In this document: in pieces, positions 42,301-52,039 of the stretch
Layout of the letters: each line of letters starts with the position of its first letter
How positions within the stretch are numbered: the first letter of the stretch is position 1
DNA from: Petrosia ficiformis
Lineage: Eukaryota; Porifera; Demospongiae; Haplosclerida; Petrosiidae
Direction of reading: 5' to 3'
DNA: 64,000 nt
Assembly (NCBI GenBank): GCA_947044365.1
Contig: OX345637.1
Location: forward strand, 7,031,201 to 7,095,200
Made by a program: the position numbers and the translations under genes
Notes under the pieces: model-generated
The model's database searches: none
Told to the model about the DNA's origin: nothing
What the model saw: the letters and a program-made list of their open reading frames with translations, nothing else

Positions 42301-43319
42301 CCCCTAGAGTGGTCATACGTTGCAAAGGTCCCTTGAGTGATCATATTTTGCAAAGGCCCCTAGAGTGATCATATGTTCCAAGGGCTCCTACAGTAGTTAA
42401 GCGGCTATAAAGAAACATCCACTCGGTCAGACGATCATAGCAGACTTTGAAATTGCATAATTATAACATGTAAATTAAAATATTTTGGTTAATTAGATAT
42501 ATGGTATACGTAGCCAAATGTGGAATTATTGCATAATTTCGAGTAGGCAAAAACAGAGTAGGTGAACCGGGACGATACCATAAATTGAATTAACAGACTT
42601 TTTATGGCCTGTAGGGCCATCCCTATGATTGCTTTCCCACAGGTTCGAACTATATATATATGTTTGTGTCACTTACGCAAGTATGCTTTGTATATAGTTA
42701 AGGAAGTTATGTCATTCCCGGGGGCTCGGTCAATTAATGGGCGTGGCGCGTAAAAGAACGCAGCACACGTAGCTCTACAGACCAGCAGAAAGAAAGCTGT
42801 GTAGCTTTCGTAGAAACTGGAACTAATAGCTAGTTATTCTACCTGAAATATATTCCTAAAGTTCTACAAGATTCTTTAAAAGGTAAAGAGAGTAGATAAT
42901 CAAAATAATAACTATAATAGGCTGTTGTGTTTCAGGCATGATAAAGTCAGCCATGATTACTGAATGCTGGACACCATAAAGCAATCATAGGGATACATTT
43001 TTTCTCTATATACACTTGTTCTCCAAAATTGTCCTAACATGATGGCTTGTTCAATTTCTTTCTATAAGCTTCATTCCTCTCACTTTCTTCTTCCCACCTT
43101 CAATTCTTTCCCCCATGTTACTTTAACTTCAAGATGTTATGATCACATACTGACTATGATTTTGTAACTTACTTCATACACTCCTTTATCTTTTACACCT
43201 AGTAATGATCCTATCGTTCGTCTCTGTTTCTCCTTACCTCTCCTTTCATGGCTATCTACAATCGAGAAGGCTGCCACAGGATGCAGTTGAACAACAATGC
43301 CATGAACAACGTCCACCAT
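36327..43319 (-). CDS. EIF3F: Translation initiation factor eIF3 subunit F
   Basis: MPN-domain subunit of the eIF3 complex (cytosol). Exons on minus: 43319-43173, 40812-40688, 39712-39575, 39157-38935, 37516-37403 and 36413-36327, total 834 nt, 277 residues, all phases matching. It starts MVDVVHGIVVQLHPVAAFSI; then RRTIGSLLGV; VPHNENDEEVAIDM; VLGWYATSS; HSVLIHDYYSKREPPPVYVT; GVLFSPVPVEFTYFDPERIG; ATIGHALMEVVSSVPQ; ending DLLMVVYLANLTKTQMQLGE. The catalytic JAMM metal ligands are not conserved, as in other eIF3F. The long Pro/Ala-rich N-terminus of the mammalian protein is absent. The MPN core plus C-terminal helices is complete. Intron 1 contains a pile of MITEs; the intron after 37403 is mostly a 48-bp array derived from the exon's own donor. 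Confidence 0.96.
36668..37403 (-). repeat. 48-bp array derived from an eIF3F exon/intron boundary
   Basis: About 15-16 units. Read on minus, each carries AATGAATAGTACTATGCAG directly followed by GTAAGC, which is the end of the eIF3F exon at 37403 plus its splice donor, then about 20 bp of intron (CCCCTTTAATTACCACCACC). Most units keep the GTAAGC donor. Because 48 is a multiple of three, frames run through many units (NSTMQVSPFNYHHLI). A one-base length change in the second unit from the exon brings in a stop in the eIF3F frame. Confidence 0.9.
37610..38035. mobile_element. Long inverted-repeat element
   Basis: The left arm about 37626-37696 (CTCATACCCAGGCT, AAGATGGTGGAGAAAAAGAG, CCTGGATTCAACTGTTTG) is mirrored at about 37932-38012 (CAAACAATTGAATCCAGGCT, CTTAAAGAGCCTGGGTATGAG). 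MITE-like fold-back of about 420 bp in an eIF3F intron. Confidence 0.75.
38292..38464. mobile_element. Fold-back element, about 40-bp terminal inverted repeats
   Basis: ATAATTTTGAACAAATACTT, ACCTTCAAACACTCACTATT at the left; the complement AATAGTGAGTGTTTGAAGGT plus AAGCGTTTGTTCAAAATTAT at the right. 173 bp, in an eIF3F intron. Confidence 0.8.
39754..39906 (-). pseudogene. Decayed partial duplicate of the eIF3F exon 39712-39575
   Basis: On minus, the sequence around 39906-39840 reads ATATCAACTCACTCAG followed by GTATGCAACTGG and later CTCAGTACTGA. It parallels the true acceptor ATATCAACTCCCTCAG|GTATGCCACTAG and its CTCAGTACTGA. The duplicate keeps an acceptor and encodes YATG, then diverges and loses the conserved HSVLIHDYY block, so it is taken as a dead partial exon. 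Confidence 0.55.
40845..41395. mobile_element. MITE family B copy interrupted by a hAT-like element
   Basis: The left half begins GTGCACATTCATGACGACTT. The right half ends AAGGTGAATGTGAATGACTT. The 289-bp hAT-like insertion (41003-41291) splits it. eIF3F intron 1. Confidence 0.7.
41003..41291. mobile_element. hAT-like MITE with perfect 8-bp target duplication
   Basis: Termini TAGGGCTGGGA and TCCTAGTCCTA are imperfect inverted repeats. The octamer ATGAAAAT is present at both 40995-41002 and 41292-41299. The interior is rich in ATCGATT-type motifs. No coding capacity. Confidence 0.85.
41836..42064. mobile_element. MITE with 24-bp terminal inverted repeats
   Basis: AAGGCTGGTTCACAATATGA(CGCA) at the left and (TGCG)TCATATTGTGAACCAGCCTT at the right bound 229 bp of eIF3F intron 1. 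The minus-strand open frame here is part of the element, not a gene. Confidence 0.85.
42078..42571. mobile_element. MITE with about 55-bp terminal inverted repeats and an internal minisatellite
   Basis: The left arm CCAGGTTCACCTACTCCATT...GCAATAATTCCACATTTG is mirrored by CAAATGTGGAATTATTGCAT...GAGTAGGTGAACCGGG at the right. The interior 42270-42400 holds about five units of CCCCTAGAGTGGTCATA plus CGTTGCAAAGG. In eIF3F intron 1. Confidence 0.85.
42598..43010 (+). mobile_element. MITE family A, copy 2
   Basis: Starts TTTTATGGCCTGTAGGGCCA, TCCCTATGATTGCTTTCC, and ends AAAGCAATCATAGGGATACA. The internal GGTCAATTAATGGGCGTGGC matches other copies. Third consecutive element in eIF3F intron 1. Confidence 0.8.
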
Positions 43320-44649
43320 GCTGTTTTAGTTTTTTTTAGTCTCGTCCCAGCCGCACCCCCTCTGATATACGCTGCCGACACCGGCATTATTAAGATCTTT
43401 TAATTGGTTGTCTTGAGTAAATGTAAACATCATCATTACTTGCAAATCTCAACACGTTATTACAAAATAGGATTCCTTCTACTGTAATATCAAGGCAATA
43501 ATCACTATAATTATAACACAATTAATTGATTGTTGATTTTATTATGTTTGTTCCAAACCTTTTAGTTATAGTGTCGACTTATAGGTCAATTTTAGTTTTC
43601 AATGTAGTATGCTTTGGCAGTTGTATTTCTTTGAACAGTTTCAGTACGATTCAACTGTTATGGAATTGATATTATAGACATATCACCTATATCATATGCA
43701 ATATAACTCTCATATCACACAATACACATCCATTGTAACATTTATTAAACTACATACAATCAACCAAGGAAGGTAAATGTGTTGTAAAATATGAAATTAT
43801 AAATTTGCTTGTTCAAACTGTGATTTCTGAACTGCAATTTTCAAGTTTTTTTACACACCATTAATTAATTAACTAGCAAAAATTTTGATTGATACTAATT
43901 GTAGTGCACATCCTGAATATGTATATAGTTTAAATATAGAACCACATTCCATTGCAATAGCATGTAGTGACTTAAAGAAACAGCTGAGGAAAATTATTAA
44001 AGGAAAGAAGAGGTGCTCAGTTAGAGTGAAGTGTTTATTATTTCAAGTAAGCCAATTTGTGTTCACTGAAATCATTAAACATTTAAGAAGAAATAGTGAA
44101 AAATTTGATATTATATTTAGAGGATAGAAAGGCAAGAAGAAGTACAGTAAACATATACTCACTCTGTTGTAAGTGTATGTCAATAGATTACAGACACCAT
44201 TGTCAGTGTCTACAATAAGTGCAATTCTATCACAAGAGTGAAGTATTTGTGATATTTGTGTGAGTTACAATAATTATTATTGAAAATAGTAAATGAATTG
44301 CTAATAGTGTATATAGAATAGTTAATAAGAACATACATATCTTTTGTGTTACCAATATATATTAAATGATCTGCCATGCACTAAAGTAAACATGTAACTT
44401 GAATATAATTTTCACACAAAAAGTTTAATTTAAGTTGCAGAAACTATGGAAAATAAAATTAATGTGTAAATTGTAGGATTTTAAATAGAAACAAACTGTA
44501 GGTATTATGAATACATTTTTTTTGTTAGACTATAAGTATGGATTGATATTAGTTTGTAATTTAAACAAATGTATATACATCCCTATATTTGCTTTGTGAT
44601 GACTATGTATTAAGCATTGCTGATGCCACTAGTGTCGCTACCTTTTTGT

Positions 44650-45095
44650 GTACTCGAAAGCTGGGGCTGAAGAAGTAAGTGTAAGCCTGATTGCAGTCTA
44701 AATACACAGATCTTTGATGAACTGACTGAAGTACTCCTTCAAGGTTCTAATTGATGACTTCCTCATGTCTGAAACTCAAAACCTTATTATACTTACTTGT
44801 TAAAGATTCTTGCATAATATCTATACTGTTTCTCTGCTATATACAACAGTTATTAGCAGTTTTACATAGTTCTGAATCTCCTGGCTGGTCTGTAGCTCAA
44901 ACGCGCGTTCTTCTACGCGCCACGACCATTAATTGACCGAGTCCCCGGGAATGACGCAACTTCCTTAACTACGTATACAACGTATAGTCGCGCAAGTGAC
45001 ACAAGAATATAATTATATATTATATAATTTATTATAATTATGGATTCAACCCCGTGAAAAGCAAATATAGGGATGGCCCTATTGTATGGTTGAAA
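44650..45095 (-). mobile_element. MITE family A, copy 3
   Basis: Inverted orientation. Contains GATGACTTCCTCATGTCTGA (complement of copy 1 at 7660) and GCGCCACGACCATTAATTGA, and ends AAAGCAAATATAGGGATGGC. Closest in structure to copy 1. Confidence 0.7.
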
Positions 45096-45694
45096 AAAAC
45101 CAAAAAAAAAACAAATTTATTTTATGATGATATTTATATGTAACATCAGAAATACATTTTCAGATCAGTCAGAATTTAGAAATTACACTGTAAAAATAGA
45201 ATTGTTAAAATAAAAAATATATTGGTTAGTACAGTTGCAAGGATTTAATAATTTTGCAGGATACATACATCTAACACCTTAGCTGCTTTGGTCTAATTAT
45301 ATTAAAATACCTAAAAGATATATGTACCTATTATGATCAATTATCATGCCTAATATCTCACATTAGATGCACAAAAAGGTTTGGCAACCTAAAATGGGTC
45401 AATTAAAATAAATGTTCTACTTTATACATCTATTAGACAGCATAAAAATATTGAGATTACAGTTATTTGATTATAATTACAGTATATGGATAATAACATA
45501 CACAACCAATTATTACAATTTAAATTATTCCTTGCAACTGTAATAATAAATTTGTTATTTTAACAATTTTATATTTGCAGTGTATCCAAAGATATTTATA
45601 ATTACTAGCGAAATAACGGCTTTCGGCCGTCATTTCTCTAGGTCTTCGTAGGTTATAGTCATGAAATAATCAATGATTAACAAGTGTATATACA

Positions 45695-46145
45695 GAAAAA
45701 AACATCCCTATGATTGCTTTACAAATTTAAGTGAAGATAAAAGTATCCTTATGACTGCTTTGTGGTGTCCAGCATTCAGTAATCATGGCTGACTTTATCA
45801 AGCATGAAAGACAACAGCTTATTAAAGTTGATTATCTACTCTCCTGACCTTTCAAAGGACCTTGTAGAACTTTAGGAATATATTTCAGGCAGAACAGCTA
45901 GCTATTAGTTCCAGTTTCTATGTAAGCTCAACAGCTGTTTTTCTGCTGGTTTGTAAAGCTTGATCGCGCGTTCTTTTACGCGCCACGCCCATTAATTGAC
46001 CGAGCCCCCGGGAATGATGTAACTTCCTTAATTACGTATACAACGCATACTCACGTAGGTGACACAAACATATATTATATATAAACATACATCGAACCCG
46101 TGGGAAAGCAATCATAGGGATGGCCCTACGGGCCATAAAAATTAT
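45695..46145 (-). mobile_element. MITE family A, copy 4
   Basis: Starts CATCCCTATGATTGCTTTAC and ends AAAGCAATCATAGGGATGGC, CCTACGGGCC. The internal CGCGCCACGCCCATTAATTG matches copy 2 in inverse. No transposase. Confidence 0.8.
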
Positions 46146-46390
46146 TAGAAATTATGAAGATGAAAGAGTAATGATTTAAGCTAAGCAAGTATAGTATGCT
46201 CTAAGCATAGTAGTGTAGTATGGTCTATGTCTCTCCCTAACCTAAACTCTTCTGAACTCTCTTTCTACCACTGTCTCCAAACCTCCCTCTTCTCTATCCA
46301 AAATTAAGAGTAAGAAGAGCGGTGCCGAATGCTTAGAAAGGTCTTGCCTGTTCTAACTGTCTTCCCCTGAAGAGAGGCCACTGTTTTAAG

Positions 46391-48617
46391 TTGGATTTTC
46401 TCTCTGTTTGTCCCTCCCCTGCTGTTTTGAGTTCGAACTCTCAGCCATCTTCTCCACCATGTACTGTGGATCATCCACAACCTTCTCACTGTGGTAGAAG
46501 TCAGTCACCTCTTTCACCATGCGACACTCTCCCTCCGATCCCATCTCTCCTGCCTATCCCTGATCTTCCCCCCTTTACCCACTTACTATCAAACCCTGTT
46601 TTCTCCTGGGGAAGCGCTGAAGAGACATCTGTCATCCCTCTGCTCGATAAGATATACAAAGCGGTTGTCTGTTGGAAGAGGAACCTTTTTCGTCTCTGAA
46701 ATGGCTCGTTTGTTTTTTGACTATGCTAATTGTTCAAGCACTGAGATCATATCTCTGAAAGCTACTCTGGTTTTACCCTCTTTATTGCTACAACGTCCTC
46801 ATCCTAAATTAAAAGACAAGGAAAATATCTCGTGTCTGGAAAGACGTCTCAATGAGTGGTCAGATGGACACTTGTCCATTCTCTTTGATGAGTGTAAGCA
46901 AATTCAGAGTCGCCTTCGACCATCAAGGCCCTATGATTCGGACACTAGTAATCGGCGCGCTACAGCATTTGCCAATCTGGTTTTCCAAGGGAAAATTAAG
47001 GACGCTTTGCGTTTGCTGGACTCTTCCTCCTCTAGTCGTATTCTTCTTCTTAATGATCCCTCTGGTCAAGATAACCTATCTGTTTTGGATTGTCTACATT
47101 TCAAACATCCTCAGGGTCAGCCTATTTCGTCTTCTGATTATATCTATCCACTTCAGTCAGACTTTGACCCTCATCCTGTCATCTTTGAGAAACTCACTGG
47201 TTCTCTTATTAAATCTGTGGCTCACTGTACACGAGGATCTGCTGGTCCCTCTGGGATTGATGCCGCTGAATGGAGGCGTCTCTGCTCTTGCTTTAAGAGA
47301 TCGTCTGATGAACTTTGTTCTGCCCTTGCTGCTGTGGCTCGTAGGTTATGTTCTGAGTATGTTGACCCTGCCGGACTCTCAACTTTTGTTGCAAGTCGGC
47401 TGATTGCTCTCGACAAGAACCCTGGGGTTCGCCCCATCGGTGTTGGTGAGGTCTGTCGATGTATAATTGGCAAGGCAATCCTTTTTGTTATTGGTTTGGA
47501 CATCCAAGAGGCTGCAGGTTCTGTACAGTTATGTGCTGGTCAATCGGGCGGCTGTGAGTCAGCTATTCATGCCGTTAGAAGTTTGTTCTCTGATCCTGAG
47601 TCTCAGGGCCTCCTTATGGTTGATGCCTCTAATGCCTTCAACAGTCTAAATAGACAACTAGCTCTAATTAACATCTCTCGTCTCTGTCCATCCTTCTCCA
47701 AAGTCTTAATAAACACCTATAGAGATCCTGTTAGTATGTTTATTGATGGTGAGTCTATATTCTCAACTGAGGGAACCACACAAGGAGACCCACTGGCTAT
47801 GGGCATGTATGCCCTTGCCACTATCCCCCTTGTTCGTCGTCTTCACGACTTTGCCAAGCAAGTGTGGTATGCTGATGACGCTGCTGCATGTGATACTCTC
47901 TCACATTTACGGCAGTGGTGGGATTTATTAATTGATATTGGTCCTTCTTATGGTTATTTTCCAAATTCTCGGAAGACATATCTATTGGTTAAACCTGAAT
48001 GTGTGGATGAACCAAAATCCCTTTTTAGTGACACAATGGTTAACATCACTGATGCTGGTCATCGGTATCTTGGATCTGTAATTGGTTCTGATGAATATGT
48101 TAACTCTTTCGTTGAGCAAAAGATTGACGTGTGGAATAATGAGCTGCTTAAACTGGTGGAGTTTGCTGACAGTCAACCCCATGCTTCGTTTGCTGCTCTA
48201 ACCCATGGTCTTTTCGGGAAATGGTTCTTTCTCGCTCGTACGACCCCCAATATTGCTCACCTCTTTCAACCACTCGAGACTACCATTCGTTCCAAGCTCT
48301 TACCTGTTTTACTGGGTCAAGGCCCGCCCAATGATTCTTTCAGGGATCTCATTTTCTCTGCTACTGGAGGCCTCGGTAAGGCTGCTCATGTTACCTTCTG
48401 TAGACTAGCCTCTCTTCTATCTGTAAAATGGGATGACCACTACAATCAAGTGATCAGTTGGCTGCGATGTCATATTTCCTTTTCTCTTTTACGGTCAGCT
48501 ATCTCCTGTATTTGTGGCTCTCGTACATCTCCTATTTTTGACTATCACTCCATCAGTATTTTTATTATTTCTTTTCATTATAATATTATTGGACGTTTAC
48601 ATTTATTATTATTATAA
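46391..48617 (+). pseudogene. RLE-clade non-LTR retrotransposon derivative lacking the endonuclease region
   Basis: Reverse transcriptase of the same family as the intact element at 48737-51844. The N-terminal region (WKRNLF) sits in one frame up to about 46697 and continues as EMARLFFDYANCSS in another, so there is a frameshift near 46680. Downstream one frame is open to 48617. It shows GSAGPSGIDAAEWRRL, ALDKNPGVRPIGVGEV, motif A LLMVDASNAFNSLNR, motif B TTQGDPLAMGMYALA, motif C WYADDAAA and motif D GYFPNSRKTYLL. After FSATGGLGK the protein jumps to LASLLSVKWDDHYNQVISWL, which aligns with the extreme C-terminus of the intact relative. Some 250-300 residues holding the zinc knuckle and RLE domain are missing, in frame. 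It ends in (ATT)n. RT activity without nicking would be non-autonomous. Confidence 0.8.
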
Positions 48618-48736
48618 GAATTTAGAGAATAATAATAATAATAATATAAAATAAATAAATAAAGGATTTTTTTTTAAATGAATATTTTTGGAATAAGTCA
48701 ATATAATGAAAATTTCTTCCAATCCAATAGAGTCAT
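48618..48736. other. Tail-to-tail junction of two retrotransposons
   Basis: AT-rich simple sequence, (ATT)n then (AAT)n then AAATAAATAAATAAA, corresponds to the 3' tails of both converging elements. No gene. Confidence 0.6.
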
Positions 48737-51700
48737 TCATAATCCACATATAGGCAGGCCCACTCCATCTTCAAAACCCCTACCACTTCTCCATGGCACC
48801 CTTGACCCTCGTAGACATAAACCAGTGGCTCGAATAATAGCGAATGACAATGATGTGCGAACATAGTCTATCACTTGGCTGTAACTTTTCTCCCATTTTA
48901 GGGACAACACTTCCGCAGTTCTTTTTATGACACATCCTGCTTCCATGTCAACAAATCCATCTACCGATACCACAAAAGGTGAGAACGATGCGCATCTTGC
49001 TTCAACTGCACTATTGTATTTTCTCTTCTTATCTTCCTCGGCTGATCGAATAACTGCTGTAACAGTGCGTTGACTGTACGAGTCGGCATCAGTGTCCATG
49101 ACACGAATATCTAACAATGCCTCAGACTGGTACTGCCATAAACCCCTAACAGCTAAATCAGCAACCAAACCTGGTGTGTTTTTACTCACATCTGCTTCAC
49201 TTATGATCGGTTCCTTGATAATTTGATTCCCATACGCCATTGCTAGTATCTCTCCCAGGGCGTCTCGCACCTCATCGTGCCGTCGAATAATCAGTCCTCC
49301 TTTTCTACAATTCAATGCATGATTAACACTAGTGGGATCACCACAACCATCACACATAGCTGGAAGTGCAACTATTGGTCTATAGTATCGTAGTGCAAGA
49401 GCATCTCTAAATTCTCTTTCAGATAGAGCGAATCCAAAACTTGATACAGGAGTAACATTGAGCCAGTTTGAGCATTTGCCATCAATAGCTCTTCTAATGG
49501 CACGAGCCTTACCCTCATCAAAGGAATTCAAAATCTCATTAAGAAGTGACTCATCTAGATTAACTTGAAGTCGACGATTATTCTTACTAGCCTGAACAAA
49601 AATCTCAAGATGATCATTCACTAAGAAATGAACACCGTCCTTCATAAAAGATAATATCCGTTCTGATCCAGTTCTAGAAGCCTCAAATGCTTTTACTGAC
49701 AACTTGACTGGATCGCGTACACCCATCCCTCCTAAACGTGTAGGTATAGAAAATAAGTCAGCCTCTCTTTCATCGATCGATCCACCAAAAAGACTAGGCC
49801 AAAACACATCTCGAATAGCATCACGTAAGGGTTCAAACATAGAGGAGCAATCTGGACAGACTCGCATCAAGAACAGCCATTCACATTGTAGCGATTTCAG
49901 CAAAGATGCAAAAGCTGCTTGAGGTTGAGATCTAGCAGCTGTAGCCAAACTATTTACACAGGATACCCATAACTTGACTTTCTTTTCAATAAACTCAATA
50001 TATCCATTCTCATCTCCAACATACCCTCCAAGAAAACGATTACCAGAGACAACCTTAACCCCAATGTCTGAGAACATCGCAATAGCCGTATCTTTAAACC
50101 TTGGATCAACAACAACACATTTTGCTGGCTCCGGGAAGTACCCAAAACTAGGACCCCTCTCTAATAACATCCTGAACCATTCTTTAACCTTATCCAATGG
50201 CCCAATACACGCCGAATCATCTGCATACCACGATTGCACCCATCGACCCTGACCCCGCAGCGATCTTATCAATGGAATGAGTGCTATAGCATAAAAACAC
50301 ATTGAGAGAGGGTCCCCTTGAGTGACACCCTCTTTACTATATAACGGTTCAGTATTCTCATTAACCCATAAAGATGAAAAACCACGATAGATATTAAATA
50401 GAAACCTGGAACATCTAGGCCAATAGATACGTGCATTCCATAACCCAAGCACTCTGTTGACTGAGTTGAAAGCATTCTTCGCATCAACCATTAAAATACT
50501 ATATCCCTCTTCTGAGTGAGTCTCAAAAATCTCCCTTACAGCATGTATCGCCCCTTCAATTCCACCACGTAATCCAGAACAAAGTTGATCAGCACCACAA
50601 ACATCTTGAACATCCATCCCTGTACATAATACCATAACCTTCCCCATTAACCTTCGGAATACCTCTCCAATTCCTATTGGTCTAACTCCTGGATTCTTGT
50701 CTAATGCTATCAATCTACTGGCTAGCAATGCTCGAATCACTCGCCAATCCACCACTCCATTTGCAATCATCATAATCAAATCAGCGATTGCACAACGCAA
50801 CTTTGCACTTTGAGATCCATACTTCAAAAGAAAGCTTCTCCAATGACTTGAATTAATACCACTTGGACCTGCTCCACCATGCAATGCTCTAGCTACACGC
50901 TCAACATGACTACTCGTTATAGTTACATCCATCATAGCAGGTAATTCATCACAGTTGGAAAAAGCCTTCTCATCCACCGAAACAGGTTCGGGGTGCTTCT
51001 CTTTAAGAACATCCAGTACTGTCATACCCTTCGAATCTACCACATCAGATAGGGAAAGGACTTTACTAGAACCTCTTTCTGTTATCCACTTAGTTGCAGC
51101 TCTCAGCTCACCTCTTAACATCAACCTTGTGAAAACCTTCATAATATGATCCTGGTCTGTAGACAATGACCTGTGAGATGTCTGTCTCGTACACCGAATG
51201 GTTTCCTGAACTAGCCCATCAAAATTTTCGTTTTTCCATGCCTCTAGCTGCCATTTGATGAGAAGCCGAATATCCGAACCCCTCTTAATCATATGATCCC
51301 GTTGTAGAATCACCCGACAATATACCAATACGTTTTCAGAACAAACTGACCTTTTTGATAACATCATAATCTCGTCAGCTAGTAATCCAACAAACTCTTT
51401 ACTGATATTTCCACTAGGTAGATCATACATACTACCAGAATACTTAGAAACCAATCGTCTCCATCTATGAAACCACACATCATCTTCTATTCCGTTACTT
51501 TCCTCATTCACAAGCTTTGCCCCAAAGGCTAGTTCCATTCGAGTACCAGCAATCGATCTCAAACGAGTACGCTCATATGTTTCATTCATTCCATAATCTC
51601 TATCCTGACCACTGGTGTGCTGTTGAATCAAAGGTTCTGTTTGATTTCTGCATTTATTTAAACGAAGTGGCACACATGAGGTACAAGGAGAGTCCTGAGC

Positions 51701-51844
51701 CACACACGAACATCTTTGGCAAGTCCCAGTCGAGCAACACATACAACAACGCTTCCTAGGCTCGTCTCCAGTTGTTTTCTTGCTCACTTTCTTGTAACTT
51801 TCTTTCATATGACTTTCTTTTATTCGCCCATGTACCGTCGCCAT
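48737..51844 (-). CDS. Intact RLE-type non-LTR retrotransposon ORF, 1035 residues
   Basis: Single uninterrupted frame, start taken at the ATG at 51844 (MATVHGRIKE); an open extension upstream to 51961 is low-complexity. Order: Cys-rich N-terminal cluster at about 30-65 (RKRCCMCCSTGTCQRCSC, CTSCVPLRLNKC), a likely nucleic-acid-binding zinc module; thumb-proximal region GAGPSGINSSHWRSF near 321; ALDKNPGVRPIGIGEVFRRL; motif A LMVDAKNAFNSVNR near 451; motif B EGVTQGDPLSMCFYAIA; motif C WYADDSA near 540; zinc knuckle CDGCGDPTSVNHALNC near 828; then a restriction-like endonuclease signature VADLAVRG near 893, ALLDIRVMD near 913 and a KKRKYN lysine near 938. This domain order is that of the R2/CRE-type superclade. 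No stop or frameshift, so it is potentially active or recently inserted. Exact clade not determined. Confidence 0.88.
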   Translation of the reverse strand: MATVHGRIKESHMKESYKKVSKKTTGDEPRKRCCMCCSTGTCQRCSCVAQDSPCTSCVPLRLNKCRNQTEPLIQQHTSGQDRDYGMNETYERTRLRSIAGTRMELAFGAKLVNEESNGIEDDVWFHRWRRLVSKYSGSMYDLPSGNISKEFVGLLADEIMMLSKRSVCSENVLVYCRVILQRDHMIKRGSDIRLLIKWQLEAWKNENFDGLVQETIRCTRQTSHRSLSTDQDHIMKVFTRLMLRGELRAATKWITERGSSKVLSLSDVVDSKGMTVLDVLKEKHPEPVSVDEKAFSNCDELPAMMDVTITSSHVERVARALHGGAGPSGINSSHWRSFLLKYGSQSAKLRCAIADLIMMIANGVVDWRVIRALLASRLIALDKNPGVRPIGIGEVFRRLMGKVMVLCTGMDVQDVCGADQLCSGLRGGIEGAIHAVREIFETHSEEGYSILMVDAKNAFNSVNRVLGLWNARIYWPRCSRFLFNIYRGFSSLWVNENTEPLYSKEGVTQGDPLSMCFYAIALIPLIRSLRGQGRWVQSWYADDSACIGPLDKVKEWFRMLLERGPSFGYFPEPAKCVVVDPRFKDTAIAMFSDIGVKVVSGNRFLGGYVGDENGYIEFIEKKVKLWVSCVNSLATAARSQPQAAFASLLKSLQCEWLFLMRVCPDCSSMFEPLRDAIRDVFWPSLFGGSIDEREADLFSIPTRLGGMGVRDPVKLSVKAFEASRTGSERILSFMKDGVHFLVNDHLEIFVQASKNNRRLQVNLDESLLNEILNSFDEGKARAIRRAIDGKCSNWLNVTPVSSFGFALSEREFRDALALRYYRPIVALPAMCDGCGDPTSVNHALNCRKGGLIIRRHDEVRDALGEILAMAYGNQIIKEPIISEADVSKNTPGLVADLAVRGLWQYQSEALLDIRVMDTDADSYSQRTVTAVIRSAEEDKKRKYNSAVEARCASFSPFVVSVDGFVDMEAGCVIKRTAEVLSLKWEKSYSQVIDYVRTSLSFAIIRATGLCLRGSRVPWRSGRGFEDGVGLPICGL

Positions 51845-51920
51845 TTTGTCATTATTAATATAAGAATTGTTTAAAAAATAAATAAATAAATAAATTAATA
51901 AATAATAATAATAATAATTT

Positions 51921-52035
51921 AACGCAATTACACATTTTACGCATTTTACTCCATTACGCAATTACGCATTTTACGCAATTTACGCAATTACGCATTTTAC
52001 GCAATTTACAATTACGCCATTTACGCAATTACGCA
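51921..52035 (+). repeat. ACGCAATT satellite, left block
   Basis: Tandem variants of TTACGCAATTACGCATT and TTTACGCAATTTACGC. The same satellite resumes at 54437-54490 after the inserted L1-like element. Confidence 0.85.
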
Positions 52036-52039
52036 TACG

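Larger units (their letters stand above)
43320..46200. other. Intergenic region with two family A elements
   Basis: From the eIF3F start codon to the first retrotransposon. The eIF3F promoter should lie in the first few hundred bases. Apart from family A copies 3 and 4, no gene could be supported. An open frame at 43885-44127 has no ATG start and no recognised domain. Confidence 0.6.

Noticed and set aside
43885..44127. 80-residue plus-strand frame upstream of eIF3F
   Set aside because: Starts with TTG, not ATG, no recognised family; an acceptor-like tract precedes it but no partner exon was found.
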